64,000 nt of DNA from Gulosibacter chungangensis (GTDB lineage Bacteria; Actinomycetota; Actinomycetes; Actinomycetales; Microbacteriaceae). Below the pieces are notes generated by a model that saw nothing but the letters and a program-made list of their open reading frames with translations, did no database searches and was not told the DNA's origin. The translations under genes were made by a program, and so were the position numbers. Positions 16,425 through 25,739 of this stretch are shown here, in pieces. The stretch spans positions 558,001 to 622,000 of the forward strand of contig NZ_WBKB01000001.1 of assembly GCF_008831155.1 (NCBI RefSeq). The letters are read 5' to 3'. The first letter of the stretch is position 1, and the number at the start of each line of letters is the position of its first letter.

Positions 16425-17240
16425 TCAAAGGCCCGTCCGTTCGGGCGCCGGCACCGGATGCGGGTGAGCGATCAGGTCGTCGTGCGTGTCGAAGTGCCCG
16501 GCCGACTCCCCGAAGGTCGCGGTGACGTGTTCCGGAATGAGCGTCTCGTGAATCGGCCCGAAGGCGATCTGCCGACGGTTGATCAGCAGCACGTGCGAGC
16601 ACACCTGGTGGGCAAGCTCGAGGTCGTGGGTGGACACGGCAATGCCCACGCCTTCTTCGCGAAGCTCCCGCAGAGTCTGCATGAGTTGCTGGCGGCTGGT
16701 GGTGTCGAGACCGTTGAAGGGCTCGTCCAGCAGCAGCAACTTCGGGTTCGTCACGAGTGCCCGCGCGAGGAGCCCCCGCTGCTGTTGGCCGCCGGAGAGA
16801 TCGCCAAAGCGCTTGTGTGCGTGCTCGGTGAGATTCACTCGCTCGAGCGCCGCATCCACGGTCTGTCGGTCAGTTTTGCCGGGCCAACGCAGCGGCCCGA
16901 GCTTCCGGAAGCGCCCCATGGTGACCACCTGCCGCAGCGAGATCGGAAATTCCGGATCGATTTCATCCGTCTGCGGCATATAGCCAATCTCGCGGGCCGC
17001 GCGCCGACCTGAGGTGCCGAGCACCTGCATCCACCCGCCAATGGGGTCGACGAGGCCGACCATGCTCTTGAGCAGGGTCGATTTGCCGGATGCGTTGGGG
17101 CCGACGAGGGCGAGTGCCTCGCCTTCGCGGATCTGCAGGTTGAGGTCCGCGGAGGCGGGGGTGTGCCCGTCGTAGCTGAGGGTGACGTCGCGATACTCGG
17201 CAAGCGGCTGCGGCGTCAGTTCGGGGGTGGATGCGGTCAA
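16425..17240 (-). CDS. znuC: Zinc ABC transporter ATP-binding protein
   Basis: This 271-residue ATPase carries Walker A GPNASGKST, signature LSGGQQQRG, Walker B LLLLDEPFNGLD and the H-loop in VSTHDLELAH. GYMPQTDEIDPEFPIS is the Q-loop region typical of ZnuC/MntB/TroB proteins. It follows znuA after four bases and supplies the energy for zinc (or manganese) import through the two permeases encoded next. Confidence 0.92.
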   Translation of the reverse strand: MTASTPELTPQPLAEYRDVTLSYDGHTPASADLNLQIREGEALALVGPNASGKSTLLKSMVGLVDPIGGWMQVLGTSGRRAAREIGYMPQTDEIDPEFPISLRQVVTMGRFRKLGPLRWPGKTDRQTVDAALERVNLTEHAHKRFGDLSGGQQQRGLLARALVTNPKLLLLDEPFNGLDTTSRQQLMQTLRELREEGVGIAVSTHDLELAHQVCSHVLLINRRQIAFGPIHETLIPEHVTATFGESAGHFDTHDDLIAHPHPVPAPERTGL

Positions 17241-17244
17241 ATGC

Positions 17245-18429
17245 TTAGGATTCCTGCAGTTGCTCTGGCAGCTCGGTGGCGGTTTCGCCCCACGAGTCCA
17301 TGAGCTGGGTGGTGTTGTGGATGGTGGAAGATATATAGGTCTCCGCGCCCGAGCCTTCCGCCCCGAGCGAGTCGGTGTAGAGGGCCTGATCGCCCGAGTA
17401 CACCTTTACACCCGCCTCCTTGGCGATCGCTTCGGCGGTGCCTGGTGAGAGCTGGGTTTCGGTGAATACGGCTTGCACGCCGCTGTCCTTGATCGCGGCG
17501 ACGAGCGTGTCGATTTCGGCGGCCGAGGGTTCGGCGTTGTCGTCCCAGCTGGGCATGACCGAGCCGATGAAGGTGATGCCGTAGTCGTGGTTGAAGTATG
17601 TCAGCGCGTCGTGGTTGGTGACGAGCAGGCGGTCTGCTTCGGGCACCGATTCGATGTTTTCGGCAATCCAGGTGTCGAGCGCGTCGAGCTTTTCGACGTA
17701 CGCGGCGGCGTTGGTTTCGTAGGTTTCGGCGTGGGCTTCGTCGACGGATGCAAGGCCCGTTGCGATCTCGGTGGTCATCTCGGATGCGAGGGTCGGCGAG
17801 GTCCAGATGTGCGGGTTTTCGTCGCCGTGGTCGTGGTCGTCGTGCGCTTCTTCGTTGTGCGCGTGTTCCGCGTCCTCGGAATCCGTTGCCGCTTCATCGG
17901 CGTGGTCGTGTTCGTCTCCCGCGTGCGACTCGGCTTCCACGTCGTGCGCGTGTTCGGCGCCCGCAGAATCCGTTGCCGTTTCATCGCCGTGATCGTGCTC
18001 GTCTTCGGCGCCCGATTCGGATTCGTCGCCGTGATCGTGGTCGCCTCCCGCGAGGATCTCGCTCGCGTCGATGCCCGAGGAAGCGTCGATCGTGGTGCCT
18101 TCGAAGCCTGCGGATTCAAGAATGTCGGGAAGCCAGGTTTCCAGCCCTATGCCGTTCATGATCACGACATCGGCGGTGCGGATGAGTTCAAGATCGGCGG
18201 CGTTCGCTTCAAAGCTGTGTGCCGAGGCGTTGGGTTGCAAGAGCCCGGTGACCTGCGCATCCGTACCCGCGGTGACGTTGTTCGCGAAGTCGGTGAGCTG
18301 GGTGGTCGTGGTGACAATCTGCAGGCCGTCGGCGGCGGGGTCCTCGCTCGCGTTCGAGCAGCCAACCAGGCCGGTGGCGATGGCGATCGCGGCAGCGCCG
18401 CCGAGTAGTGTGCGGGTGAAGTTGCGCAC
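17245..18429 (-). CDS. znuA: Zinc ABC transporter substrate-binding lipoprotein with long His-rich loop
   Basis: GTG 18429, preceded by GGAGAGG, gives a 394-residue lipoprotein (signal ending LVGC); the frame continues upstream without a signal. The cluster A-I fold is visible: NASAHSFEA carries the first metal-ligand His, NPHIW the second, TNHDALTYF the third, and GDQALYTD the acidic ligand. Between residues about 126 and 203 lies an extended Asp/Glu/His loop with about 14 histidines in HDHGDE- and EHAH-like repeats. This is the hallmark of zinc-specific ZnuA proteins, here unusually long and internally duplicated. Confidence 0.95.
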   Translation of the reverse strand: MRNFTRTLLGGAAAIAIATGLVGCSNASEDPAADGLQIVTTTTQLTDFANNVTAGTDAQVTGLLQPNASAHSFEANAADLELIRTADVVIMNGIGLETWLPDILESAGFEGTTIDASSGIDASEILAGGDHDHGDESESGAEDEHDHGDETATDSAGAEHAHDVEAESHAGDEHDHADEAATDSEDAEHAHNEEAHDDHDHGDENPHIWTSPTLASEMTTEIATGLASVDEAHAETYETNAAAYVEKLDALDTWIAENIESVPEADRLLVTNHDALTYFNHDYGITFIGSVMPSWDDNAEPSAAEIDTLVAAIKDSGVQAVFTETQLSPGTAEAIAKEAGVKVYSGDQALYTDSLGAEGSGAETYISSTIHNTTQLMDSWGETATELPEQLQES

Positions 18430-18499
18430 TGCGGTCCTCTCCAACCGGAAGAAAACGAAAACGGCGCCGCTCCCGGTCACAGCCACCGCAGCTACTAAC

Positions 18500-18512
18500 G
18501 ATAACCGTTATC
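18500..18512. promoter_or_regulatory. Candidate Zur operator
   Basis: GATAACCGTTATC is a dyad of two 6-bp arms (GATAAC/GTTATC) around one base, in AT-rich DNA, 71 bp upstream of the znuA start. Spacing and AT-rich arms resemble Fur/Zur boxes. Binding by the zur product of the same operon is an inference. Confidence 0.65.
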
Positions 18513-18571
18513 AGGTGTCACCGCAATTTGGCGGCGCCGCCCCGTACTGCCGCCGCGACCACCACCCCACT

Positions 18572-18787
18572 AACTCGTCACTCAACGCTGAACACCGTCG
18601 GAAAAACAGCATCCATCGACGAGTCTCCGCAGTACCCCGCAACAACTCGTCACTCGACGCTGCCAACAGCCGAAAAGACAGCATCTATCGACGAGTCTCC
18701 GAAGGGCCCGAAAGTAACTCGTCACCAGACGCTGCCCGCAGCGAGCAGAGCAGCATCCAGTGACGAGTCTCGGTAGCCGACCCGAAG
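18572..18787. repeat. Three tandem 72-bp repeats with palindromic arms
   Basis: Copies start at 18572, 18644 and 18716 and align without any gap over at least 57 bp. Each begins AACTCGTCAC, has CGCTG near base 15, CAGCATC at base 36, and ends with GACGAGTCT. The ends are inverted (ACTCGTC/GACGAGT, nine bp in copy 3), so each copy can form a hairpin. The array fills the gap between the E2 gene and the znuA promoter. In the 394 bp between genes here, only this array and the Zur-like dyad stand out. Function unknown. Confidence 0.85.
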
Positions 18788-18823
18788 CCGCCCGGCGGCG
18801 GAGCGCCGCGGCACCGCCCGCCG

Positions 18824-20233
18824 CTAATCGAGCAGCAGCGCTGGCTCTTCGACGATCCGCGCGACGTCGGCGAGGAAGCGCGAGGCGACGTCACCGTCGA
18901 CCAGGCGGTGGTCGAAGGAGGCGGCGAGCGTGGTCACCTGGCGCACCTGCACCTCATCGTTCACCACCCAGGGCTTCGGCCGTACGGTACCGAACGCAAC
19001 AATCCCGACCTCGCCCGGCATGAGCACGGGAGTTCCCGCATCCATCCCAAAGACACCGATATTGGTGATCGTGAAGGTGCCGTGCTGCTGATCGGCCGGG
19101 GGCGTCTTACCCTCGCGCGCGGTGATCGTGAGCTTCTCGAGGGCACCCGCGAGCTCACGCATACTGAGCTCCTGCGCATCCTTAATGTTCGGCACGATCA
19201 GACCCCGCGGGGTCGCAGCCGCAATGCCGAGGTTCACGTAGTGCTTGATCGTGTATTCGGTGTCGGTCCAGGTCGCGTTCACCGTCGGGTTGCGGCGAAT
19301 CGCCCAGATCACGGCCTTCGCGACCAGCAACAGCGGCGAAACCTTCACCCCCGCGAAGTCGGGCGAGCTCTTGAGCCGCTTGACGTATTCCATGGTGCGG
19401 GTCGCATCCACGTCCACGAAAAGCGTGACGTGCGGCGCGGTGAACATGGACTTCACCATGTTCTGGGCGATCTGCTTGCGCACGCCCTTGACCGGGAAGG
19501 TCTCCTCGCGCACCGGGTTCCAGCTCGGCGTTTCGAGGTTGGTAAACAGTTTCGCCTGCTCGGCGTGCCGGATGACGTCCTCGCGGGTGATTTCCCCGGC
19601 AAGCCCGGTGGCCTGGACCTGGCTCAGCTCGACCTCGAGGTCTCTCGCCAGCTTGCGGATCGGCGGCTTCGCCACGATCGGGTAGGCGGATGCGGCGGGT
19701 ACGGAAGCGGGCCGGGCCGACTTGGGGTGTGCTGGCTTGGCTTTCGCAGCTTGTGCCTGCTGCACTTCGGTTTCGGTCGCGGGCTTGGTGCGCTCCGCGA
19801 CCTTGCGGCGGCGACCGGATCGGCGCGACTGTGCGGAGGGGGCGGTGCCGTAACCCACGAGGTTGGCGCCGCCTTCCGAATCAACCGTGCTCGCTGCATC
19901 CCGCTCGGCCTCGGCAAATTCTTCGGAGGTGAGGCCGGGATGCCCGTCACCATCGGGATCATTCGGGTCGGTGATGACCTCGGAGCCGGGCGAATCGGCC
20001 GTTTCGATCGAGAGAATCGCGCTGCCCACCTCGACGGTCTCGCCTTCACCGGCGAGGAGATTGGCGATCTTGCCTTCGAAGGGGCTCGGCAGCTCGACCA
20101 GCGACTTTGCGGTCTCGATTTCGACGAGCACGTCGTTCACGTTGACGGTGTCACCGATCTTGACTCGCCACTCGACGATTTCAGCTTCGGTGAGGCCCTC
20201 GCCTACATCTGGGAGTTCAAACTCAATGGCCAT
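18824..20233 (-). CDS. Dihydrolipoamide acyltransferase, E2 of a 2-oxoacid dehydrogenase complex
   Basis: This 469-residue protein has one lipoyl domain (residues 1-76, lipoyl Lys in [11 protein letters not shown]), a long Ala/Pro/Lys-rich linker, a peripheral-subunit-binding domain (about 188-225, [17 protein letters not shown]) and a C-terminal catalytic domain ending with the active-site motif DHRLVDGD. It transfers the acyl group from E1 to CoA. E1 beta and E1 alpha are encoded just upstream. The single lipoyl domain and heterotetrameric E1 fit a branched-chain 2-oxoacid or alternative pyruvate/acetoin complex. No E3 gene is adjacent, so a shared dihydrolipoamide dehydrogenase is likely. 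Confidence 0.93.
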   Translation of the reverse strand: MAIEFELPDVGEGLTEAEIVEWRVKIGDTVNVNDVLVEIETAKSLVELPSPFEGKIANLLAGEGETVEVGSAILSIETADSPGSEVITDPNDPDGDGHPGLTSEEFAEAERDAASTVDSEGGANLVGYGTAPSAQSRRSGRRRKVAERTKPATETEVQQAQAAKAKPAHPKSARPASVPAASAYPIVAKPPIRKLARDLEVELSQVQATGLAGEITREDVIRHAEQAKLFTNLETPSWNPVREETFPVKGVRKQIAQNMVKSMFTAPHVTLFVDVDATRTMEYVKRLKSSPDFAGVKVSPLLLVAKAVIWAIRRNPTVNATWTDTEYTIKHYVNLGIAAATPRGLIVPNIKDAQELSMRELAGALEKLTITAREGKTPPADQQHGTFTITNIGVFGMDAGTPVLMPGEVGIVAFGTVRPKPWVVNDEVQVRQVTTLAASFDHRLVDGDVASRFLADVARIVEEPALLLD

Positions 20234-20241
20234 GGGTACTC

Positions 20242-21225
20242 CTAGTAGTCCAGCGTGCGGTCGATCGCGTCGAGCACGCGATCCACGTCGGGTAGATAGT
20301 GTTTTTCGAGTCGAGCGGGCGGGAAGGGCACGTCGTAGGCGCTGGCGCGCAGCACCGGTGCCTCCAGGCTATAGAAGCAGCGTTCCGCAATCGTCGCGGC
20401 GATTTCACTGCCCACCGAGACATTGCCCGGTGCTTCTTGGGCGACCACCGCTCGGCCGGTCTTGCGGACCGAGTCAAAGATCGGATCCCAGTCGATCGGC
20501 GAGACGCTCCGCAAATCGAGTACCTCTACCGAAACACCCTCGGCTTCCGCGAGCTGGGCCGCCTGCAGGTTCATCGTCGTCTGCGCACCGAAACCGATCA
20601 GGGTGACGTGCTCGCCCTCGCGGGCCACGCGAGTCTGCACCATCGGCGCGCTCGCCTCCGCGAGGTTCACCTCGCCCTTGGGCCAGTAGCGACTCTTGGG
20701 TTCGAGGAACACGACCGGGTCGTTCGATTCGATGGCCTGCTGGATCATCCAGTAGGCATCGTTCGGGGTCGACGGCGAGATGACGCGGATGCCCGGGGTA
20801 TGCGCAAAGTAGGTTTCGGGGCTCTCCATGTGGTGTTCGATGGCACCGACATGGCCGCCGTAGGGGATGCGGATGACGATTGGCAGCGTCACCGCACCTT
20901 GCGTACGGGCGTGGAATTTCGCCAGCTGCGAGGTGATCTGGTCGAAGGCGGGATACACGAAGCCGTCGAACTGGATCTCACATACCGGCCGGTAGCCGCG
21001 CATCGCGAGGCCGATCGCGGTGCCGAGGATGCCCGACTCGGCAAGCGGGGTATCCATCACGCGGTGCGCACCAAAGTCACGCTTGAGGTGCTCGGTGATG
21101 CGGAAGACGCCACCGAGGGTGCCGATGTCTTCGCCCATGAGGAGGACTTTTTCGTCCTTCTCCATCGCGGCACGCAGACCGGCATTGAGGGCTTTCGCGA
21201 GTGGGAGATTTTCGCGGTCGGTCAT
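20242..21225 (-). CDS. 2-oxoacid dehydrogenase E1 component, beta subunit
   Basis: This 327-residue transketolase-like protein has the conserved early region [27 protein letters not shown], here quoted in part ([15 protein letters not shown]), with the TPP-contacting Glu, then [17 protein letters not shown] and the C-terminal transketolase domain ([15 protein letters not shown]). It pairs with E1 alpha, whose stop overlaps its start, and E2 follows after eight bp. Substrate range (branched-chain or pyruvate) is not decided by sequence. Confidence 0.94.
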   Translation of the reverse strand: MTDRENLPLAKALNAGLRAAMEKDEKVLLMGEDIGTLGGVFRITEHLKRDFGAHRVMDTPLAESGILGTAIGLAMRGYRPVCEIQFDGFVYPAFDQITSQLAKFHARTQGAVTLPIVIRIPYGGHVGAIEHHMESPETYFAHTPGIRVISPSTPNDAYWMIQQAIESNDPVVFLEPKSRYWPKGEVNLAEASAPMVQTRVAREGEHVTLIGFGAQTTMNLQAAQLAEAEGVSVEVLDLRSVSPIDWDPIFDSVRKTGRAVVAQEAPGNVSVGSEIAATIAERCFYSLEAPVLRASAYDVPFPPARLEKHYLPDVDRVLDAIDRTLDY

Positions 21226-22337
21226 GCATCCTCCTCGAGCGATTCCTCGAAGTCGAAGAAGGCCAGTTGCTGTCGTCGAATCTCTTCGTTCGCGTCGGCG
21301 TAGGCGTGAGTGAACATTTGGTGTGGCTCCGGTTCTGGGAGCGCAAGCGTGCGTCGACGGATGTCGGCGGCGTAGTCCGCGGCTTCGGCATCAATGTCGG
21401 TGAAGAAACTATCCGCATCACCTTCGGCGCGCAGGTACTTTTCGAGCCGGTCGATCGGGTCGCGATCGCGCCAGTACTGCTCTTCATCCTTGCTGCGGTA
21501 CTTGGTTGGATCGTCGCTCGTGGTGTGCGCACCCATCCGGTAGGTGAGTGCCTCGATGAATGACGGGCCCTTGCCGGCGCGGGCGTCGTCCATGAACTGC
21601 CCGGTCACGGCCCAGCTGGCCATCACGTCGTTGCCGTCGATTTGCACGGTGGGGATGCCGAAGCCATCCGCGCGTTGATAGAGCGGGACGGGTGACTGCA
21701 CGCTCACGGGCACCGAAATGGCCCAGTGGTTGTTCTGCAGGAAAAAGACTTCGGGGGTGTTGTAACTGCGCGCGAACACGAGCGCTTCGTTGAGGTCACC
21801 TTGGCTCGTGGAACCGTCACCGAAGTAGACGATGGTGGCTTCATCCTCGTCGAGACTGCCGGTACCCACCTTGCCGTCAAGGGTTTGCCCCATCGCGTAA
21901 CCCGTGGCGTGCAGCGTCTGGGATGCGATCACCAGCACGTAATTGCGGAAGTTATTTTCTTCTTCTGGGTCCCAGCCGCTATTGGTGACCCCGCGCAGCA
22001 GTGCCAGGATTTTGACGAGGTCAAGCCCGCGCACGAACCCAACGCCGTGTTCGCGGTAGGAGGGGAAAATGGCGTCTTGCGCACGTGCCGCGAGTCCGGA
22101 ACCGATCTGCGCAGCTTCCTGTCCTTCGGCGGGAACATAGAGCGCGAGTTGTCCCTGTCGCTGCAAATGGGTGGCTTCCCGATCGAATGCTCGCACCAGG
22201 CGCATCTGCCGATATGCGGTGCGCCAGAGTGAGTCCTCGGCTGTTGCCAAGCGCTCTTGGAAAGGCTCAAACGCTGCCGTTGGCTCGAGTTTTCCCTCGG
22301 GAGAGAGCGCTGAAGCAAATTCTCTGGCTGCAGTCAC
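21222..22337 (-). CDS. 2-oxoacid dehydrogenase E1 component, alpha subunit
   Basis: The GTG at 22337 with GGAAGG about ten bases before it is the best start (371 residues); a TTG lies 18 bp upstream. The TPP-binding motif is complete: GDGSTSQGDLNEAL, followed about 30 residues on by the LQNNHWAIS end of the motif. QRQGQLALYVPAEGQEAAQ and FPSYREHGVG are typical of E1 alpha subunits of branched-chain type. It is the first gene of the minus-strand operon, with a 128-bp gap to the aminotransferase gene, so the promoter should lie at about 22340-22460. Confidence 0.93.
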   Translation of the reverse strand: MTAAREFASALSPEGKLEPTAAFEPFQERLATAEDSLWRTAYRQMRLVRAFDREATHLQRQGQLALYVPAEGQEAAQIGSGLAARAQDAIFPSYREHGVGFVRGLDLVKILALLRGVTNSGWDPEEENNFRNYVLVIASQTLHATGYAMGQTLDGKVGTGSLDEDEATIVYFGDGSTSQGDLNEALVFARSYNTPEVFFLQNNHWAISVPVSVQSPVPLYQRADGFGIPTVQIDGNDVMASWAVTGQFMDDARAGKGPSFIEALTYRMGAHTTSDDPTKYRSKDEEQYWRDRDPIDRLEKYLRAEGDADSFFTDIDAEAADYAADIRRRTLALPEPEPHQMFTHAYADANEEIRRQQLAFFDFEESLEEDA

Positions 22338-22465
22338 GCGGTCGACACCTTCCAACTGATCGATACAACTTCGTCAGTCTATGGCCAAAGGGCCGTAGAT
22401 TCTGAGTCCTTCTACTAGGGGAATCCGAGATTAATTAGTGGGTTCCCACAACCGCACCGTTCGAT

Positions 22466-23566
22466 TTAACCTGCGTTCTGCTCTTCGGCACGCAGGTAAG
22501 GATAGCGTTCGATGGCCCGCCAACAGGCTGCCAGCAGTGGTGTTACTGCTTCTTCCTCGGCGATCGAAATGCGGATGCCGTCACCGGGGAAGGCTCGGGC
22601 GATGATGCCACCTTCGCGGAGAATCTCAGCAACGGCTTCAGTTTGTTCACCGCAGGGCAGCCACACGAAGTTCGCCTGTGTCTCCGGTACCGGCCAGCCT
22701 TGGTCGAGCAGCGCGCGTCGTACCTCATCTCGTCGAGCCGTGATTTCATTCACGCGCTGACGGATCGCTTCGGGTTCCCCCATGACCGCGAGCGCCGCGG
22801 CCTGTGCTTGACCGGAGATCAGGAAGGGAATTGCGGTGGTGTTGAAGGCGCGCATGATTTCCGGGTGACCGAGCATGTAGCCCACGCGCATTCCGGCGAG
22901 CCCATAGGCCTTCGAGAAGGTGCGGGCGATCACGAGGTTCGGGTGGTCGGCCAGGATGCGCGTGGCGTTGAGCGCGCTCGGGTCGGTGACGAATTCGATA
23001 TAGGCCTCGTCGGCGATCACCAGCAGGTCGCTGGGGACCTTCTCCATGAACTGCTCGAATTCGCGCTGACCAACTGCCGGTCCGGTGGGGTTATTTGGCG
23101 TGCACACGATAACCAAGCGGGTGCGCTCGGTGATGGCGTCAAGCATGGCCTCGAGGTTGGTGGTGCCGTCCTTGCGTAGCGGGACGGTGACCGAAGTCGC
23201 CCCGGCAAGGGTGACCATGCCCGGATATGCCTCGAAGGAGCGCCACGGGTAGAGCACCTCATCGCCTACGGAGGCCGCAGCTTGCACCGCCTGATACAGC
23301 AGCGACACCGATCCGGCGCCGACGATCACGTTGTCGACGGCCAGCCCGTAGTGCTCGGCGAGTGCTTCCCGGACAACTTTTGCAGAGGCGTCCGGATAGC
23401 GGTTCGTGATGACTGACTCGGTCACCGCCTTTTGCACGCTCTCGAGCGGCTCGAAGTGCACCTCGTTCGAGGAAAGCTTGAAGGAGTTCGCGGGGGCGGG
23501 CTTTCCCTGGGTATAAGCGCGCTGGGCGAGAATCTCAGGTCGTAGCTTCACTGGAACGTCAGTCAT
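22466..23566 (-). CDS. hisC: Histidinol-phosphate / aromatic aminotransferase
   Basis: This protein of about 366 residues is a fold-type I PLP aminotransferase. The PLP lysine sits in ARTFSKAYGLAGMRVGY, NNPTG occurs in VCTPNNPTG, and the ADEAYIEF motif binds the pyridine ring. The overall pattern (LSSNEVHFEP, IVGAGSVSLLYQ) matches the HisC/Pat group. It may therefore act in histidine synthesis or in phenylalanine/tyrosine synthesis. No other his genes are near, which slightly favours Pat. ATG 23566 is preferred over a TTG two codons upstream. Confidence 0.88.
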   Translation of the reverse strand: MTDVPVKLRPEILAQRAYTQGKPAPANSFKLSSNEVHFEPLESVQKAVTESVITNRYPDASAKVVREALAEHYGLAVDNVIVGAGSVSLLYQAVQAAASVGDEVLYPWRSFEAYPGMVTLAGATSVTVPLRKDGTTNLEAMLDAITERTRLVIVCTPNNPTGPAVGQREFEQFMEKVPSDLLVIADEAYIEFVTDPSALNATRILADHPNLVIARTFSKAYGLAGMRVGYMLGHPEIMRAFNTTAIPFLISGQAQAAALAVMGEPEAIRQRVNEITARRDEVRRALLDQGWPVPETQANFVWLPCGEQTEAVAEILREGGIIARAFPGDGIRISIAEEEAVTPLLAACWRAIERYPYLRAEEQNAG

Positions 23567-23623
23567 GCCCAAAGTCTACGGGCTTCCCTGAAAGCATTCA
23601 TGCCGGTACGCGAGACTGTGCGC

Positions 23624-24031
23624 ATGCGTTTTCTCGCCACCATTGTTCTGAATGCCATCGCGTTGTGGTTGACGACGCTCATCTTGGGCGCTGGAATCAC
23701 CGTCACCGCATACGAAGAAACAAACCTCGCGCTCATCGTCACCTATCTCCTGCTCGCATTGGTGTGGGGGCTTGTGAACGCGATCATCGGCAAGGTGGTG
23801 CGGTTTGTCTCTTTCCCCCTGTACTGCCTCACGCTGGGCTTATTCGCACTCGTGGTCAACGGCTTCCTGTTCTGGCTCGTGGCCTGGCTGAGCGAGCAGG
23901 CCGGTTTCGGTATCGCAGTGGATAACTTCTGGTGGGCTATTGGTGGTGCCCTGCTGATGGGTATCTTCTCGGCAATCCTCAACGGCATCTTCAACAACCG
24001 CTCACGTAGCCGCGACGACGACCGCGACTAA
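23624..24031 (+). CDS. Phage-holin-family (superfamily IV) membrane protein
   Basis: This protein of about 135 residues has four hydrophobic segments and a charged C-terminus (RSRSRDDDRD). It matches the small PF04020-like membrane family: a start such as RFLATIVLNAIALWL, then LVWGLVNAIIGKVVRF, LTLGLFALVVNGFLFWLVAWL and GALLMGIFSAILNG. Despite the family name, chromosomal members are common in actinobacteria and are not phage genes. ATG 23624 is the likely start; GTG 23618 is an alternative. Monocistronic, divergent from hisC. Confidence 0.85.
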   Translation: MRFLATIVLNAIALWLTTLILGAGITVTAYEETNLALIVTYLLLALVWGLVNAIIGKVVRFVSFPLYCLTLGLFALVVNGFLFWLVAWLSEQAGFGIAVDNFWWAIGGALLMGIFSAILNGIFNNRSRSRDDDRD

Positions 24032-24059
24032 GCCCCGGCTCGACGCACCGACTACCCGG

Positions 24060-25739
24060 CTAGCGTCCGGGGCGGGGGACTTCCACTTGGAAGGCATCCG
24101 GCATTGCGGGACCTTCCGGCTTTCCGCCGAGGGCCTCATCGATGCCGAGGAAACCAATGGGGTTTTCGCCTACCCCATCGGCGAGGTCACCGAAATCGGG
24201 CAGCAGTTTCGACATGATCGGTTCCGAGGACACCGGGGTCTTCGTCCCCGAGGGAGCGCCAGAAGTTGCCGCTTCCGTCGAGTCGGGATACTCCCGCTGG
24301 AGGTGGAAGTCATGCGTGGCTACGGGCTCCGCGCCTGCGAGCGGGTCAAGGACCGCATCGCGATTCGCCACGGAGGCCGCATCCTCGTGCGCGTCATAGA
24401 GCGCGGCGGTGTCTTGATAGGTATGCATCATGTGCGGGCCGAGGATTCCCTGGTCTTGCGGCACACCATTCGGGTAGGGGTCTCGGTGCACCACGGCGAC
24501 TTCACCCGCCGCCGGTGGCACGATTCCCTGCAACCCGGTGATGAGATCCCCCGAGTGCTCGAGCTGCACCACGGGAATACTCCCGCCGATCTCATTGCCG
24601 TGAATGGGCGACCCCGCCAGCAGCACTGATTGGGTCTGCCATTGTTCAGACCCCGCGAGTGCCGCCGCCACGAGCGCACCCTGCGAGTAGCCCGCAAAGA
24701 CCACCGCATCTCCCGGAGCGACGCCCGCCTGCTCCATCGCGGCAATCGTGGCACCGATGGTTTCATCGTCCTGCCCCGCAAAAGCCGCCAGATTCGACAG
24801 GTTATCCATCGGGTTTTCGCCACCAAAGCCGGTAGAACTGGTCCCGGCGACGCTGACCACGTAGACAGTCTCACCCTCAGGAGTGAGATATTCCGTGACG
24901 GTCACGTGAGTGCCGTCGGGAGTGGTTTTCGGGATGCTCTGCATCAGATCGCCAATCGACTCCGGCGTCGCAACCGGCTCACGTTCGGCATGTTCGATCT
25001 TGTAGTCGCGCGCGCCCTGAACGCGTTGGATCACATCAGAAATCGCGCCGGCCGCCGCCTGTGGTGATGACAACGACTGGCGAATCAGCGCCTGCGCGGC
25101 AATCGCGCCCAGCGGTCCGAGCACAGCGCCACCAGCGACGCCGGCAACGCCAGAGACCGCTTCGCCGATGATCTCGTCGCCCCCGGAGGTGAGCGTGCGC
25201 ACGAGCAGCACCATCATCGGGTTCGCGAGCGAATGCTGGTTCTCACCCAGCCAGCTGGCGAGGTCATCCGCACCCACCATGAGCCCCGCATCCTCAAGTC
25301 CGTGATAGGCGAGGGTACCGGCCACCACGAGCGCGAGCCCACCCGGGGTCATCAGCGTGCCCGCGAGCGCGCCTGCGGCAAACAGGCCACCCTGCGCCAC
25401 CCCCACCACGATCGCCGTGGTGACCTGATCGGAAAGCTCCGAGAATGCCGACACGACCGTCGCATCCACCTCTTCGTACCACTGCTGCGCCTGCAGCAGA
25501 TGACTGGCCAGCCCGTGTGCCATACCGGCGAGACCAGCGAGGCCCAACTCCATCAGTGAGGCCTCCCCCGAGGCCTGTAGGAGCTTCACCACTGCCGCGG
25601 TACGCCAAGCATCCGCCGGATACCAAGACTGTTCGCTGAGCGTGCCTTCCAGGGAGGCAATGCCGTCGCCAAGCTCGCTCATCCGCTCACTCGCGGGGCC
25701 AAACGAGGCAGTATCAACCTGAATCTGCCCGCCATTCAT
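24060..25739 (-). CDS. Large protein with N-terminal helical region, hydrophobic middle and C-terminal alpha/beta-hydrolase-like domain
   Basis: ATG 25739 overlaps the stop of the upstream small gene (ATGA) and gives 559 residues. Residues 1-110 look helical and WXG/ESX-like (FGPASERMSELGDGIASLEG, SWYPADAW). Residues about 115-240 are Gly/Ala-rich and hydrophobic. The C-terminal half contains VVFAGYSQGALVAAALAG, a GxSxG nucleophile elbow, then SVLLAGSPIHG, as in secreted lipases/esterases and PE-PPE-type hydrolases. No classical signal peptide is present. A type VII-like exported hydrolase is a reasonable guess. I do not recognise a named family for the whole protein. Confidence 0.8.
   Translation of the reverse strand: MNGGQIQVDTASFGPASERMSELGDGIASLEGTLSEQSWYPADAWRTAAVVKLLQASGEASLMELGLAGLAGMAHGLASHLLQAQQWYEEVDATVVSAFSELSDQVTTAIVVGVAQGGLFAAGALAGTLMTPGGLALVVAGTLAYHGLEDAGLMVGADDLASWLGENQHSLANPMMVLLVRTLTSGGDEIIGEAVSGVAGVAGGAVLGPLGAIAAQALIRQSLSSPQAAAGAISDVIQRVQGARDYKIEHAEREPVATPESIGDLMQSIPKTTPDGTHVTVTEYLTPEGETVYVVSVAGTSSTGFGGENPMDNLSNLAAFAGQDDETIGATIAAMEQAGVAPGDAVVFAGYSQGALVAAALAGSEQWQTQSVLLAGSPIHGNEIGGSIPVVQLEHSGDLITGLQGIVPPAAGEVAVVHRDPYPNGVPQDQGILGPHMMHTYQDTAALYDAHEDAASVANRDAVLDPLAGAEPVATHDFHLQREYPDSTEAATSGAPSGTKTPVSSEPIMSKLLPDFGDLADGVGENPIGFLGIDEALGGKPEGPAMPDAFQVEVPRPGR

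Noticed and set aside
18572-18787. CRISPR array
   Set aside because: Three units of 72 bp with most of the unit conserved and no unique spacers of constant length; no cas genes nearby.
23624-24031. Prophage remnant because of the holin-family name
   Set aside because: This membrane family is chromosomal in many actinobacteria; no other phage gene or attachment site is nearby.
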